DNA from: Cryobacterium sp. Y57
GTDB lineage: Bacteria; Actinomycetota; Actinomycetes; Actinomycetales; Microbacteriaceae
Assembly: GCF_002929505.1 (NCBI RefSeq)
Contig: NZ_PJJL01000070.1
Location: forward strand, 186,001 to 250,000
Direction: 5' to 3'
Length of the DNA stretch: 64,000 nucleotides
In this document: one piece after another, positions 46,512 to 56,230 of the stretch
Layout of the letters: every line of letters begins with the position of its first letter
Position numbering within the stretch: the first letter of the stretch is position 1
Made by a program: the position numbers and the translations under genes
Notes under the pieces: generated by a model
Databases searched by the model: none
Told to the model about the DNA's origin: nothing
The model's input: the letters and a program-made list of their open reading frames with translations, nothing else

Positions 46512-48305
46512 ATGACCACGGAAACCACTCCCGTGCCTTCAGCTCCGGCGTCTGCCGAGCCGGAGATGCTCACCGGCTCGGGTGCAATCATTCGCACTCT
46601 CGAGCTGCTCGGCGTCACCGACGTCTTCGGCATCCCCGGAGGCGCCGTCATTCCGCTCTACGACGAGCTCATGACGCAGACCAAGATTCGTCATATTCTG
46701 GTCCGCCACGAACAGGGTGCCGGCCACGCGGCTGAGGGCTACGCCTCTGCGACCGGGCGCGTCGGCGTCGCAATCGCCACCAGCGGCCCGGGTGCGACCA
46801 ACCTCGTCACCGCCATAGCAGACGCCTACATGGACTCGGTGCCGTTGCTCGCGATCACCGGCCAGGTATTCTCCACTTCGATGGGAACGGACGCCTTCCA
46901 GGAAGCCGACATCATCGGTATCACCATGCCGATCACCAAGCATTCCTTTCTCGCTCGCCGCGCCGAAGAGATTCCGGCCGCGATCGCGTCGGCGTACCAC
47001 ATCGCTTCCACCGGCCGGCCAGGCCCGGTGCTCGTTGACATCACCAAGGATGCCCAGCAGAACCTGGCGCCGTTCATCTGGCCGCCCAAGCTCGACCTGC
47101 CCGGCTACCGGCCGATCGTCAAGGCCCATGGTAAGCAGGTGCAGGCGGCAGCGCAGCTGCTGCTGGCTGCGAAGAAGCCCGTGCTATACGTGGGCGGCGG
47201 TGTTATTCGCGCCCACGCATCCGCTGAACTGCTGGCCCTGGCCGAGGCGACCGGTGCGCCCGTCGTGACCACGCTCATGGCCCGCGGAGCCTTTCCCGAC
47301 TCGCACCCCCAGCACCTCGGTATGCCGGGCATGCACGGCACGGTTCCGGCCGTTCTCGCGCTGCAGGAGAGCGACCTCATCATTTCGCTCGGAGCTCGTT
47401 TCGACGACCGGGTGACCGGAAAAATCAGCGAATTCGCCCCGAGCGCGAAGATCGTGCACGTTGACGTCGACCCGGCTGAGATTTCCAAGATTCGCTTCGC
47501 CGACGTACCCATCGTCGGTGACGCCAAGGACGTCATCGCCGATCTGATCATCGCCTGGGCGGAAGTTCTCCAGGGCGGCGCGTCCGACACGGCCGAGTGG
47601 TGGACCTACCTGCACGGACTGAAGGACGAGTTTCCGCTCGGTTTCACCGAGCCGACCGATGGGCTGCTCGCTCCGCAGTATGTGATCCAGCGCATCGGTG
47701 AACTCACCGGACCCGAGGCGGTCTATGCGGCCGGCGTCGGCCAGCACCAGATGTGGGCGGCGCAGTTCATCAAGTACGAACGCCCGAACTCGTGGCTCAA
47801 CTCCGGTGGCGCCGGCACCATGGGCTACTCCGTTCCGGCCGCCATGGGCGCCAAGGTGGCCGAGCCTGACCGGGTCGTCTGGTCGATCGACGGCGACGGG
47901 TGCTTCCAGATGACCAATCAAGAACTCGCCACCTGCACGATCAACAAGATCCCGATCAAGGTCGCGATCATCAACAACTCCTCGCTCGGCATGGTGCGCC
48001 AGTGGCAGTCGCTGTTCTACGACGGACGGCACTCGTTTACCGATCTCAATACCGGTCACGGTACGGCCATGGTTCCCGACTTCGTCAAGATGGCGGATGC
48101 CTATGGCGCGCTCGGAATTCGGGTCACCAGCAAAGATCAAGTGGATGACGCCATCAAACTGGCCCTCGCCACCAACGACCGCCCGGTCGTGATCGACTTC
48201 ATCGTGAGCCCCGGCGCCATGGTCTGGCCGATGGTTCCGCAGGGAGTCAGCAACAGTTTCGTTCAATACGCCAAAGACCACGCACCAACCTGGGGAGACG
48301 AATAA
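46512..48305 (+). CDS. ilvB: Acetolactate synthase large subunit
   Basis: A 597-residue ThDP enzyme. The N-terminal PYR domain holds the catalytic Glu in [15 protein letters not shown], the middle domain binds FAD ([12 protein letters not shown]), and the C-terminal PP domain has the ThDP motif [14 protein letters not shown] with [12 protein letters not shown]. It condenses pyruvate units into acetolactate, or acetohydroxybutyrate with 2-ketobutyrate. ilvN starts 3 bases after its stop. Confidence 0.94.
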   Translation: MTTETTPVPSAPASAEPEMLTGSGAIIRTLELLGVTDVFGIPGGAVIPLYDELMTQTKIRHILVRHEQGAGHAAEGYASATGRVGVAIATSGPGATNLVTAIADAYMDSVPLLAITGQVFSTSMGTDAFQEADIIGITMPITKHSFLARRAEEIPAAIASAYHIASTGRPGPVLVDITKDAQQNLAPFIWPPKLDLPGYRPIVKAHGKQVQAAAQLLLAAKKPVLYVGGGVIRAHASAELLALAEATGAPVVTTLMARGAFPDSHPQHLGMPGMHGTVPAVLALQESDLIISLGARFDDRVTGKISEFAPSAKIVHVDVDPAEISKIRFADVPIVGDAKDVIADLIIAWAEVLQGGASDTAEWWTYLHGLKDEFPLGFTEPTDGLLAPQYVIQRIGELTGPEAVYAAGVGQHQMWAAQFIKYERPNSWLNSGGAGTMGYSVPAAMGAKVAEPDRVVWSIDGDGCFQMTNQELATCTINKIPIKVAIINNSSLGMVRQWQSLFYDGRHSFTDLNTGHGTAMVPDFVKMADAYGALGIRVTSKDQVDDAIKLALATNDRPVVIDFIVSPGAMVWPMVPQGVSNSFVQYAKDHAPTWGDE

Positions 48306-48307
48306 CC

Positions 48308-49890
<1,583 letters not shown>

Positions 49891-49915
49891 GCATCCGCTG
49901 CAGGCGATTCGCTTG

Positions 49916-49951
49916 ACCGGAGGGGCCCTCGTTCGCGAGGGTCCCTCCGGT
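49916..49951 (+). terminator. Long hairpin after ilvC, likely terminator
   Basis: A 16-bp stem ACCGGAGGGGCCCTCG with its complement around TTCG (49932-49935), with one G-T pair. A T run is lacking, as is common for actinobacterial terminators. Confidence 0.7.
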
Positions 49952-49975
49952 GCTGTACCTGAAAGACCGGTGAGT

Positions 49976-50716
49976 ATGGCTGTCAACGGCATGAGCGCAC
50001 GCGCCCTAGGTGTCTGGCGGCGCCGCAGCGCGACGGCCGCCATGGCCGGCGTGCTGCTCTACGTTCTCGTCGACGTGGTGCTGCAGTTTCTGCCGCCGCA
50101 CTACAGCGCGATCAGCGGCGCCGAGAGCAATCTCGCTGTCGGTCCCTACGGCTGGGTGATGAACCTCAATTTTCTGGGCCGGGCGGTCACGTCGGGTGCC
50201 GCCGTCGGAGCACTTTTCGCTACGGCCCGCACGAATCATCCGGGCGCCCGAGTGCCCTCGCCTCGCCTCCTGAGTGCGGGCCTGGCACTGTTTGCGCTCG
50301 GCGGCGTCTGCTCGGGTGTGCTCGCCTTCTTCCCGACCGATGTGGTGACTGCGGAAAACGACGTAGCTGCGGTCGCGGCCGATCACGGCGTGGTGGCCGT
50401 GACAACGGCCGGTACCGTCCACCTCGTCGTGGCCACTGTGGGCTTTGTCGTCGCCCTGGTGGCGCTGGTGCTGCTCACCGCCTGGCTCTATCAGAGCGGA
50501 CAGCTGCCCGCGGCCCGGGGCCTGGCCCTCGCCTTCACCACCCTCGCCATGCTGGGCCTGCTCTTTCTCGGGCTCAGTCTCACTGTGCAGCCCGCGCTGT
50601 TGGGGCTCGCCGAGCGTGTCTGTCTCCTCGGCATCCTGGGCTGGACATATTCGGTTGCCGCCGGCATCCGGCGTCTCCATCTGCCCAGCACGGAAAAAAC
50701 CCGCGACCGACGATGA
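49976..50716 (+). CDS. DUF998-like integral membrane protein
   Basis: A 246-residue protein with about six membrane segments (TAAMAGVLLYVLVDVVLQFL; VGALFATAR; LLSAGLALFALGGVCSGVL; VHLVVATVGFVVALVALVL; GLALAFTTLAMLGLLFLGL; LGILGWTYSVAAGI). The Asp/Pro pattern FFPTDVV in the second loop and PPHYSAISGAESNLAVGPYG in the first are typical of DUF998. Function unknown. The start is ATG 49976 or GTG 49970, both after GAAAG. Confidence 0.75.
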   Translation: MAVNGMSARALGVWRRRSATAAMAGVLLYVLVDVVLQFLPPHYSAISGAESNLAVGPYGWVMNLNFLGRAVTSGAAVGALFATARTNHPGARVPSPRLLSAGLALFALGGVCSGVLAFFPTDVVTAENDVAAVAADHGVVAVTTAGTVHLVVATVGFVVALVALVLLTAWLYQSGQLPAARGLALAFTTLAMLGLLFLGLSLTVQPALLGLAERVCLLGILGWTYSVAAGIRRLHLPSTEKTRDRR

Positions 50717-51009
50717 GTCGTGCCGGCGATCGTGGTACACGATCACCGCACGTTCGCGCTGCTGAGCGCGCGGAAACGGCAGTACGAGCCCCGACAGCCC
50801 GCTTCGGCTGAACCACGACACTCCATCGGCGTCGAACGGCGCTCCCTGACCCAACACGTAGACTTTCATCACGTTGGAGGCGAGAACATCGCTTTTTTTC
50901 AGGTCCTGTGCCCGGATGCACAGCTGTGCCGCAGCGTGGGGGCGTCTGTCAGCAGATGTGCCACGCGCTGGGGGGCCATCCGCTTCACTCGCGTAAGGTC
51001 GGCACTACC
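50717..51009. other. Intergenic region before the NRAMP-like gene
   Basis: No plus-strand gene is supported. On the minus strand an open frame with coding-like codon use (starting MKVYVLGQGAPFDADGVSWF at about 50,869) enters the DUF998 gene antisense. It lacks a clear ribosome binding site and is left unannotated. Confidence 0.4.
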
Positions 51010-52308
51010 ATGACCTCAGGCAAATCCACCGACGACGACAAGCTGGTCGCACCAGCAGCGCCCGGCGATGGTCCACTACCCAAGTGGAAGATCGTCGGCC
51101 CCGGCCTCGTCGTGGCCGCCACCGGTGTGGGAGCGGCCGATATGGTCGCTACCCTCGTGGCCGGCTCGCGCTACGGCTACGCCCTGCTCTGGGCGGTTAT
51201 TCTCGGCGTGATCCTCAAGATCGTGCTGGTCGAGGGTGCCGGCCGATACACCCTCGCCACCGGCAAGACCATCTTTGAGGGCTGGCGGTCCCTCGGCACA
51301 TGGACCACCTGGTATTTCGGGCCATACATCATATTGTGGGGCTTCGTCTACGGGGCTACGGCCATGTCCTCGGCCGCCCTGCCCCTCGCGGCACTGTTCC
51401 CGGCCTTTCCGTTGCCGGTCTGGGCCGTTCTCATGGGCCTCGCCGGTCTCACCATGGTCTGGTTCGGCCGCTACGCCTTCTTCGAGAAGATCACCGCCGT
51501 GCTCGTGGGCATCATGTTCATCACGGTCGTCGGTCTCGCCGTCATCGCCGTGCCCAACGTTCCCGCCATGCTCGCCGGCCTCGTGCCGATCATTCCCGAG
51601 GGCGGCGTGCTCTACACCCTCGCCCTGGCCGGCGGTGTCGGCGGTACCATCACCCTTGCCGCTTACGGTTACTGGCTGCGCGAAAAAGGCTGGTCCACGC
51701 CGCGCTGGATGAAAGTCATGCGCATCGACAACCGCATGGCCTACGTCATGACCGGCCTCTTCGTCGTCGCCATGCTCGTCGTCGGCGCCGAGGTGGTCGC
51801 CGCTGCCGGCATCACCCTGAGCGCGGGAGACAAGGGATTGCTCGACCTCTCCACGGTGCTCAACGAGAAGTACGGCGTCGTCGTCGGAACCGGGTTTTTG
51901 GTGGGCTTTTGGGCGGCATCCTTCTCATCGATCATCGGTGTGTGGAACGGTGTGAGCCTCATGTTCGCCGACTTCTGGGGCAACATGCGCGGCAAGAAGT
52001 CTGGCCACCCCGACACCCTCGTCGGTGGCAAGTACTTCAAGTTCTACCTGTTGTGGCTCACCTTTCCTCCCATGATCCTGTTCCTGCTCGGCTCACCGAT
52101 CGGTCTCATTCTGGCCTATGGCGTGCTCGGCGCACTGTTCATGCCGTTTCTCGCCGTCACCCTCCTGGGACTGTTGAACGGCAAGCGCGTCCCACGGGAT
52201 TGGCGCAATAAGTGGTTCACGAATGTGGCGCTCGGAATCTGCGCGCTGCTGTTCATCGTGCTCGGAGTGCAGCAGCTGATCACGGCCCTTGCTCCGCTGT
52301 TCGGCTAG
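51010..52308 (+). CDS. NRAMP-family transporter without the classical metal motif
   Basis: A 432-residue membrane protein with about 11 helices. The N-terminus reads GPGLVVAATGVGAADMVATL where classical manganese/iron NRAMP proteins have DPGN in TM1, so the metal ligands Asp and Asn of that motif are not in place. TM6 AGGVGGTITLAAYGYW likewise lacks the usual MPH. This divergent NRAMP subgroup occurs in actinobacteria and its substrate is not established. It stands alone, followed closely by a repeat-containing membrane protein gene. Confidence 0.82.
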   Translation: MTSGKSTDDDKLVAPAAPGDGPLPKWKIVGPGLVVAATGVGAADMVATLVAGSRYGYALLWAVILGVILKIVLVEGAGRYTLATGKTIFEGWRSLGTWTTWYFGPYIILWGFVYGATAMSSAALPLAALFPAFPLPVWAVLMGLAGLTMVWFGRYAFFEKITAVLVGIMFITVVGLAVIAVPNVPAMLAGLVPIIPEGGVLYTLALAGGVGGTITLAAYGYWLREKGWSTPRWMKVMRIDNRMAYVMTGLFVVAMLVVGAEVVAAAGITLSAGDKGLLDLSTVLNEKYGVVVGTGFLVGFWAASFSSIIGVWNGVSLMFADFWGNMRGKKSGHPDTLVGGKYFKFYLLWLTFPPMILFLLGSPIGLILAYGVLGALFMPFLAVTLLGLLNGKRVPRDWRNKWFTNVALGICALLFIVLGVQQLITALAPLFG

Positions 52309-52332
52309 GTGGCAACCGGATACTCTGTAGGA

Positions 52333-52980
52333 ATGAACGCCACACGCGACGACGATGCGCTGAACTGGGCCGGTGACGATGATCCAACCCTGGCGACGGG
52401 AGACAACGGCAAGGCAGCGCCGAACACGACCGCCCTGCCCGAGGGGTGGACCCTCCCGCACCAGACGGTTTCGGCCAACCGACCGGGCGCAACCGGCCAG
52501 ACGACGGATGCCGACACCACTGCAGCTGACACCGCCGCAGCCGACATCACTGCAGCTGACATCACTGCAGCCGACACCACTGCAGCCGACATCACTGCAG
52601 CCGACACCGCCGCAGCCGACATCACTGCAGCCGACACCGCCGCAGCTGACGGCGCGGCAGCCGACACCGCCGCAGCTGACGGCGCGGCACTGAGCTCCGC
52701 CGCTCTGGTCGGCATGGGTGTCCTGGCCGGCATGTACCTGCTGTATACGATCGGCTGGTTCATCGGTGTCGCGCGCATCGAAAATTCCGTCACCGACCCG
52801 GTCACCGAATTCATGTTCTCGCTCGGTGCCTGGCTGGCGGTAGGCGCGCCACTCGCGTGGTTCGGTGCGACCTATTGGCTCACCATGAGCCGACCGCGTG
52901 CCCGGCTGATCTGGCTGCTGATCGGCGTCATCGTGCTCGCCCCCTTGCCCTTCATCAGCGGTTCGGGAGCGGGCTCATGA
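52333..52980 (+). CDS. Three-TM membrane protein with N-terminal ADxxA repeat
   Basis: A 215-residue protein. An acidic N-terminus (residues 1-58) is followed by twelve perfect-length five-residue units of type ADxxA (residues 60-119) and then three membrane helices (VLAGMYLLYTIGWFIGV; SLGAWLAVGAPLAWFGATYW; LIWLLIGVIVLAPLPFI). The repeat is encoded by a 15-bp minisatellite. It is translationally coupled to the next small membrane protein (ATGA). The start at 52333 was chosen over GTG 52309, which directly follows the upstream stop. No known family for the whole protein. Confidence 0.72.
   Translation: MNATRDDDALNWAGDDDPTLATGDNGKAAPNTTALPEGWTLPHQTVSANRPGATGQTTDADTTAADTAAADITAADITAADTTAADITAADTAAADITAADTAAADGAAADTAAADGAALSSAALVGMGVLAGMYLLYTIGWFIGVARIENSVTDPVTEFMFSLGAWLAVGAPLAWFGATYWLTMSRPRARLIWLLIGVIVLAPLPFISGSGAGS
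52510..52689 (+). repeat. 15-bp minisatellite, twelve units
   Basis: Twelve tandem 15-bp units with consensus GCCGACAYCACTGCA lie exactly in frame and encode ADxxA. Unit variants ADTTA, ADITA, ADTAA and ADGAA occur, with identical units in alternation near the end, suggesting recent expansion. Confidence 0.95.
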
Positions 52981-53348
52981 GCGTCGCAGATGGCAATGTC
53001 TCGGACGACACCACCGCCACCCGTCGACAGCCACCACGGTGGGCGTTGCTGAGCATTGCAATATTCTTCGGATTGTTCTATGCCTACGACGTGTGGGAAG
53101 CCGTCGGCAACCTGGTCGGACTGAACCTGCAGGCGCAGGCACTGGCCACCCAGCTGAGCGGCTTCGGCTGGGCCGTGCTCATCTTCGGGGTGTTCCTGCC
53201 GGTGCTGGTCTACGCCCTCGCTTACTGGCTCGGACGCAACCGGGCATTCGGAGTGCAGGCCCTGACCCTTCTCGTGGGGCTGTGTGCGGTGGCCGCCGTA
53301 ACGCTCGACATTGCCGCTGTGTTCAGCCTGGGCCGATTGATCGTCTAG
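52977..53348 (+). CDS. Small membrane protein, three TM segments
   Basis: A 123-residue protein starting at ATG 52977 overlapping the previous stop. Polar start of 22 residues, then helices WALLSIAIFFGLFYAYDVW, GFGWAVLIFGVFLPVLVYAL and LTLLVGLCAVAAVTLDIAAV. Probably acts with the repeat protein encoded before it. Its stop TAG directly abuts the stop of the convergent DoxX gene. Confidence 0.68.
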   Translation: MSVADGNVSDDTTATRRQPPRWALLSIAIFFGLFYAYDVWEAVGNLVGLNLQAQALATQLSGFGWAVLIFGVFLPVLVYALAYWLGRNRAFGVQALTLLVGLCAVAAVTLDIAAVFSLGRLIV

Positions 53349-53744
53349 CTAGAGCACCGAGACAATAATGACGGCCATCAATACGAGCTGGGCGATGAGC
53401 CGGGGAACCACGGGAATCGCCACCCGCCCAAACCGCTTCGGGTGTCGCGCAGCATAGGCATTGGCCGGAAATACCGCCGCCAGAAACAGCGCGAGCGCCA
53501 CGGCTGCGACCACCATGGTCGGTGGATAAAGCAATCCCAGCCCGCCAGCGATCTCGCAGACCCCGGTGAACAACACCAGGTTGACCGGGTTGGCCAGACC
53601 GCTCCGCCGCAGCCGCGGCGGAATCATCGCCGCCATCGTGCGCTGCACCGCTGGCCGAAAATGAATGATCCCGGCGCCAATGAAAACCAGAGCCAGAAGC
53701 ACGCGCAGAACCAGTTGGAGACCGTCTATTACGTCGCTGCTCAT
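53349..53744 (-). CDS. DoxX-family membrane protein
   Basis: A 131-residue four-helix membrane protein with the DoxX-like N-terminal motif LRVLLALVFIGAGIIHF and later GVCEIAGGLGLLYP. DoxX-like proteins are associated with membrane redox processes, but the function of this one is undefined. The ATG at 53744 gives the normal family start. An upstream in-frame start would add 23 unusual residues. Confidence 0.78.
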   Translation of the reverse strand: MSSDVIDGLQLVLRVLLALVFIGAGIIHFRPAVQRTMAAMIPPRLRRSGLANPVNLVLFTGVCEIAGGLGLLYPPTMVVAAVALALFLAAVFPANAYAARHPKRFGRVAIPVVPRLIAQLVLMAVIIVSVL

Positions 53745-53831
53745 TCGTCTATTGTGCAGCCGGTAGGGTTGGAATTCGAGTAGCGCCCCTTGTCGCGCCA
53801 CCGACACATGCAATCTAAGGATCCGATTTTA

Positions 53832-55424
53832 TTGTCGAAGCCCGTCGTCCTGATCGCCGAAGAACTTTCCCCCGCCACCGTCGATGCCCTCGGGCCCGAC
53901 TTTGACATTCACCACGTCGACGGCACGGATCGCTCCGCCCTGTTCGCTGAGCTCGCCACGGCGCAGGCCGTCCTGGTGCGGTCCGCCACCAAAATGGATG
54001 CCGAAGCCATCAAGGCCGCGCCGCTGTTGAAGGTCATCGCCCGTGCAGGCGTTGGCCTGGACAACGTCGACATCAAGGCCGCCACCGCGGCCGGAGTCAT
54101 GGTCGTCAACGCCCCCACCTCCAACATCATCTCGGCCGCCGAGCTGACCGTTGGGCACATCCTGAGCCTGGCCCGTCATATTCCGGCCGCCTCCGGAGCC
54201 CTCGCCGACGGGCAGTGGAAACGCTCCAAGTACACCGGCGTCGAGCTGTACGAGAAGACCATCGGCATCATCGGCCTCGGCCGGATCGGCGCGCTCATCA
54301 CCGCCCGCATGCAGGCGTTCGGTACCAACGTCATCGCTTACGACCCCTACATCACGTCGGCCCGCGCACAGCAGCTCGGCGTGACCCCGGTCACCCTCGA
54401 CGAACTGCTCGCGCAGTCCGACTTCGTCACTATTCACATGCCGAAGACCCCGGAGACTACCGGCATGATCGGCGCAGCCCAACTGAAGCTGATGAAGCCG
54501 ACCGCGTTCGTCGTGAACGTCGCCCGCGGCGGACTCATTGACGAAGAGGCGCTGCACGAGGCCCTCCTCGCCGGTACCATCGCCGGGGCCGGCCTCGACG
54601 TGTTCGTCAGCGAACCGCCCACCGGCTCTCCGTTGCTCGGACTCGACAACATCATCACCACCCCGCACCTCGGCGCCTCGACCGACGAAGCCCAGGAAAA
54701 AGCGGGTGTCTCCGTTGCCAAGTCCGTGCGCCTCGCGCTTTCCGGCGAGCTCGTGCCCGACGCGGTCAACGTGGCCGGCGGTGTCATCGATCCCTACGTG
54801 CGCCCCGGCATCCCGCTGGTTGAGAAGCTCGGCCAGGTATTCTCCGGTCTTGCCGCGCACAGCCCGCTCACCAGTGTGGATATCGAGGTGCGCGGTGAAC
54901 TCGTCGAATACGACGTCAGCGTGCTCAAACTTGCCGCGCTCAAGGGCATCTTCACCAACGTGGTCAGCGAAACCGTCTCCTACGTCAACGCGCCGCTGTT
55001 GGCCGAGCAGCGTGGTGTCACCGTGCGCCTGCTCAGTGACGCCGAATCGCCCGAGTACCGCAACGTCATCACCCTGCGCGGCGCCCTCGCCGATGGTTCG
55101 CAGGTCTCCGTCTCGGGCACCCTCACCGGCACCAAGCAGATCGAGAAGATCGTCGAAATCAACGGCTATGACGTTGAAGTTCCGTTCGCCAAGAACCTCA
55201 TTGTGATGCTTTACGCCGACCGCCCCGGAATCGTGGCCGTCTACGGCCGCGAATTCGGCGAGGCCAACGTCAACATCGCGGGCATGCAGATCGCCCGGCA
55301 CGTAGCCGGCGGTAAGGCGCTGAGCGTACTGACGGTCGACTCCGAGGTTCCGGCCGGGCTGCTTACCGCGGTGCGAACGGCGATCGACGCCGAGATCATG
55401 GTGGAGATCGACCTCACCGAGTAG
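53832..55424 (+). CDS. serA: D-3-phosphoglycerate dehydrogenase, long type
   Basis: A 530-residue enzyme of the actinobacterial type I layout: substrate and nucleotide-binding domains with GIIGLGRIGALITARM, catalytic Arg in NVARGGLIDEEAL and His in TPHLGASTDEAQEKA, then an intervening domain and a C-terminal ACT domain (NLIVMLYADRPGIVAVYGRE). It starts serine synthesis and is feedback-inhibited by serine in relatives. The TTG start at 53832 (MSKPVVLIAEELS) has AAGGA 10 bases upstream and matches the family N-terminus. Confidence 0.93.
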   Translation: MSKPVVLIAEELSPATVDALGPDFDIHHVDGTDRSALFAELATAQAVLVRSATKMDAEAIKAAPLLKVIARAGVGLDNVDIKAATAAGVMVVNAPTSNIISAAELTVGHILSLARHIPAASGALADGQWKRSKYTGVELYEKTIGIIGLGRIGALITARMQAFGTNVIAYDPYITSARAQQLGVTPVTLDELLAQSDFVTIHMPKTPETTGMIGAAQLKLMKPTAFVVNVARGGLIDEEALHEALLAGTIAGAGLDVFVSEPPTGSPLLGLDNIITTPHLGASTDEAQEKAGVSVAKSVRLALSGELVPDAVNVAGGVIDPYVRPGIPLVEKLGQVFSGLAAHSPLTSVDIEVRGELVEYDVSVLKLAALKGIFTNVVSETVSYVNAPLLAEQRGVTVRLLSDAESPEYRNVITLRGALADGSQVSVSGTLTGTKQIEKIVEINGYDVEVPFAKNLIVMLYADRPGIVAVYGREFGEANVNIAGMQIARHVAGGKALSVLTVDSEVPAGLLTAVRTAIDAEIMVEIDLTE

Positions 55425-55464
55425 CACCCTTCGCCCGTGAATGAGGGCGGTAGAACGGATGCGA

Positions 55465-55491
55465 GTGGGCGCCTGACCGGCAGGCGCCCAC
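55465..55491 (+). terminator. Hairpin terminator after serA
   Basis: An 11-bp perfect stem GTGGGCGCCTG/CAGGCGCCCAC with loop ACCGG, followed by CTTCTGT. Confidence 0.75.
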
Positions 55492-55536
55492 CTTCTGTCC
55501 CGCCGCTTCGGCTTGGCGGGTATCCGGCCTGGATTA

Positions 55537-56112
55537 CTACGTGGAGCGCGGCAGTAGTCGGCCGATCAGGGTGATCAGCCGCGTCATGGATTCGTCTGTG
55601 TGGCTCGGTGGTGTGAGTTCGTGCGCGGCGAGCGACGAGTTGACGTAGAGTCCGTCGCTGATCAGCATGATCGCTTGGGCCGTATCCGGGTCATGTACGG
55701 CGTCTTCAATGACTGAGAGCCACCGGCGACGAATCTCGTTGAGCACCTGCATAGCCCGGGGATCCCGGCCTTGGGCCAGCCGGGAACCGGCGATGTAAGC
55801 GCGGTCAAGCGGACTACCGGTGTGCACCGAGGTGCGAATGAGGTAGTCGACGGGTCCGGCTGGGGCGGTGCGGATATTATCGGCGTCCTCGCGCGCGAGC
55901 GCGTCGAGGCGGGCCAAGAGGCCGTCGACGAGGGCGTCCTTCGAGGCGAAGTGATAGAGCAAGCCACCCTTGGACACCGCGGCTGCCGCCGCCACAGAGT
56001 CGAGTGTTGCGGAGCGTTCGCCGCCCTCGACCAGTAGCTCCTCAAAGGCGTCGAGCAGTCGATCCCGCGTGGGAGCGGACGGCGCGGGGGCATTTTTCGA
56101 CATAGGGGCCAT
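55537..56112 (-). CDS. TetR-family repressor
   Basis: A 191-residue regulator. The N-terminal HTH reads RDRLLDAFEELLVEGGERSA and continues ATLDSVAAAAAVSKGGLLYHF, a textbook TetR domain. The all-helical C-terminal ligand domain has YLIRTSVHTGSPLDRAYIAG. It is divergent from an MFS efflux gene, and a palindrome lies between them. It should repress both genes until a drug-like ligand binds. The start could also be 56124 or 56103; no strong ribosome binding site decides. Confidence 0.86.
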   Translation of the reverse strand: MAPMSKNAPAPSAPTRDRLLDAFEELLVEGGERSATLDSVAAAAAVSKGGLLYHFASKDALVDGLLARLDALAREDADNIRTAPAGPVDYLIRTSVHTGSPLDRAYIAGSRLAQGRDPRAMQVLNEIRRRWLSVIEDAVHDPDTAQAIMLISDGLYVNSSLAAHELTPPSHTDESMTRLITLIGRLLPRST

Positions 56113-56154
56113 GGTAACGAACACGCAGACTGTCGGTTGGACACGAGTAACGAA

Positions 56155-56175
56155 CTAGACAACTATACCGTCTAG
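56155..56175. promoter_or_regulatory. Likely TetR operator palindrome
   Basis: CTAGAC and GTCTAG half-sites separated by nine bases (AACTATACC) lie in the 118-base divergent region between the TetR and MFS genes, overlapping a probable -10 element (TATACC). Confidence 0.65.
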
Positions 56176-56230
56176 CCGGTACAGTCGATTGTGATGTTCC
56201 GCCGATAGCGGTCGAAAAAGTACCCAGAAA

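Noticed and set aside
50690..50872. Reverse-strand small protein starting MKVYVLGQGAPFDADG
   Set aside because: Codon use looks plausible, but there is no clear ribosome binding site, no known family, and the frame continues antisense through the DUF998 gene.
52510..52689. CRISPR array
   Set aside because: Units are 15 bp, contiguous, without spacers, and lie in frame inside a coding gene.
53829..55427. Long antisense open frame of about 530 codons opposite serA
   Set aside because: It mirrors serA in the frame that high GC keeps open, has low-complexity Gly/Asp/His-rich translation and no recognisable domain. Similar antisense frames lie opposite ilvB, ilvC, ilvD and leuB.
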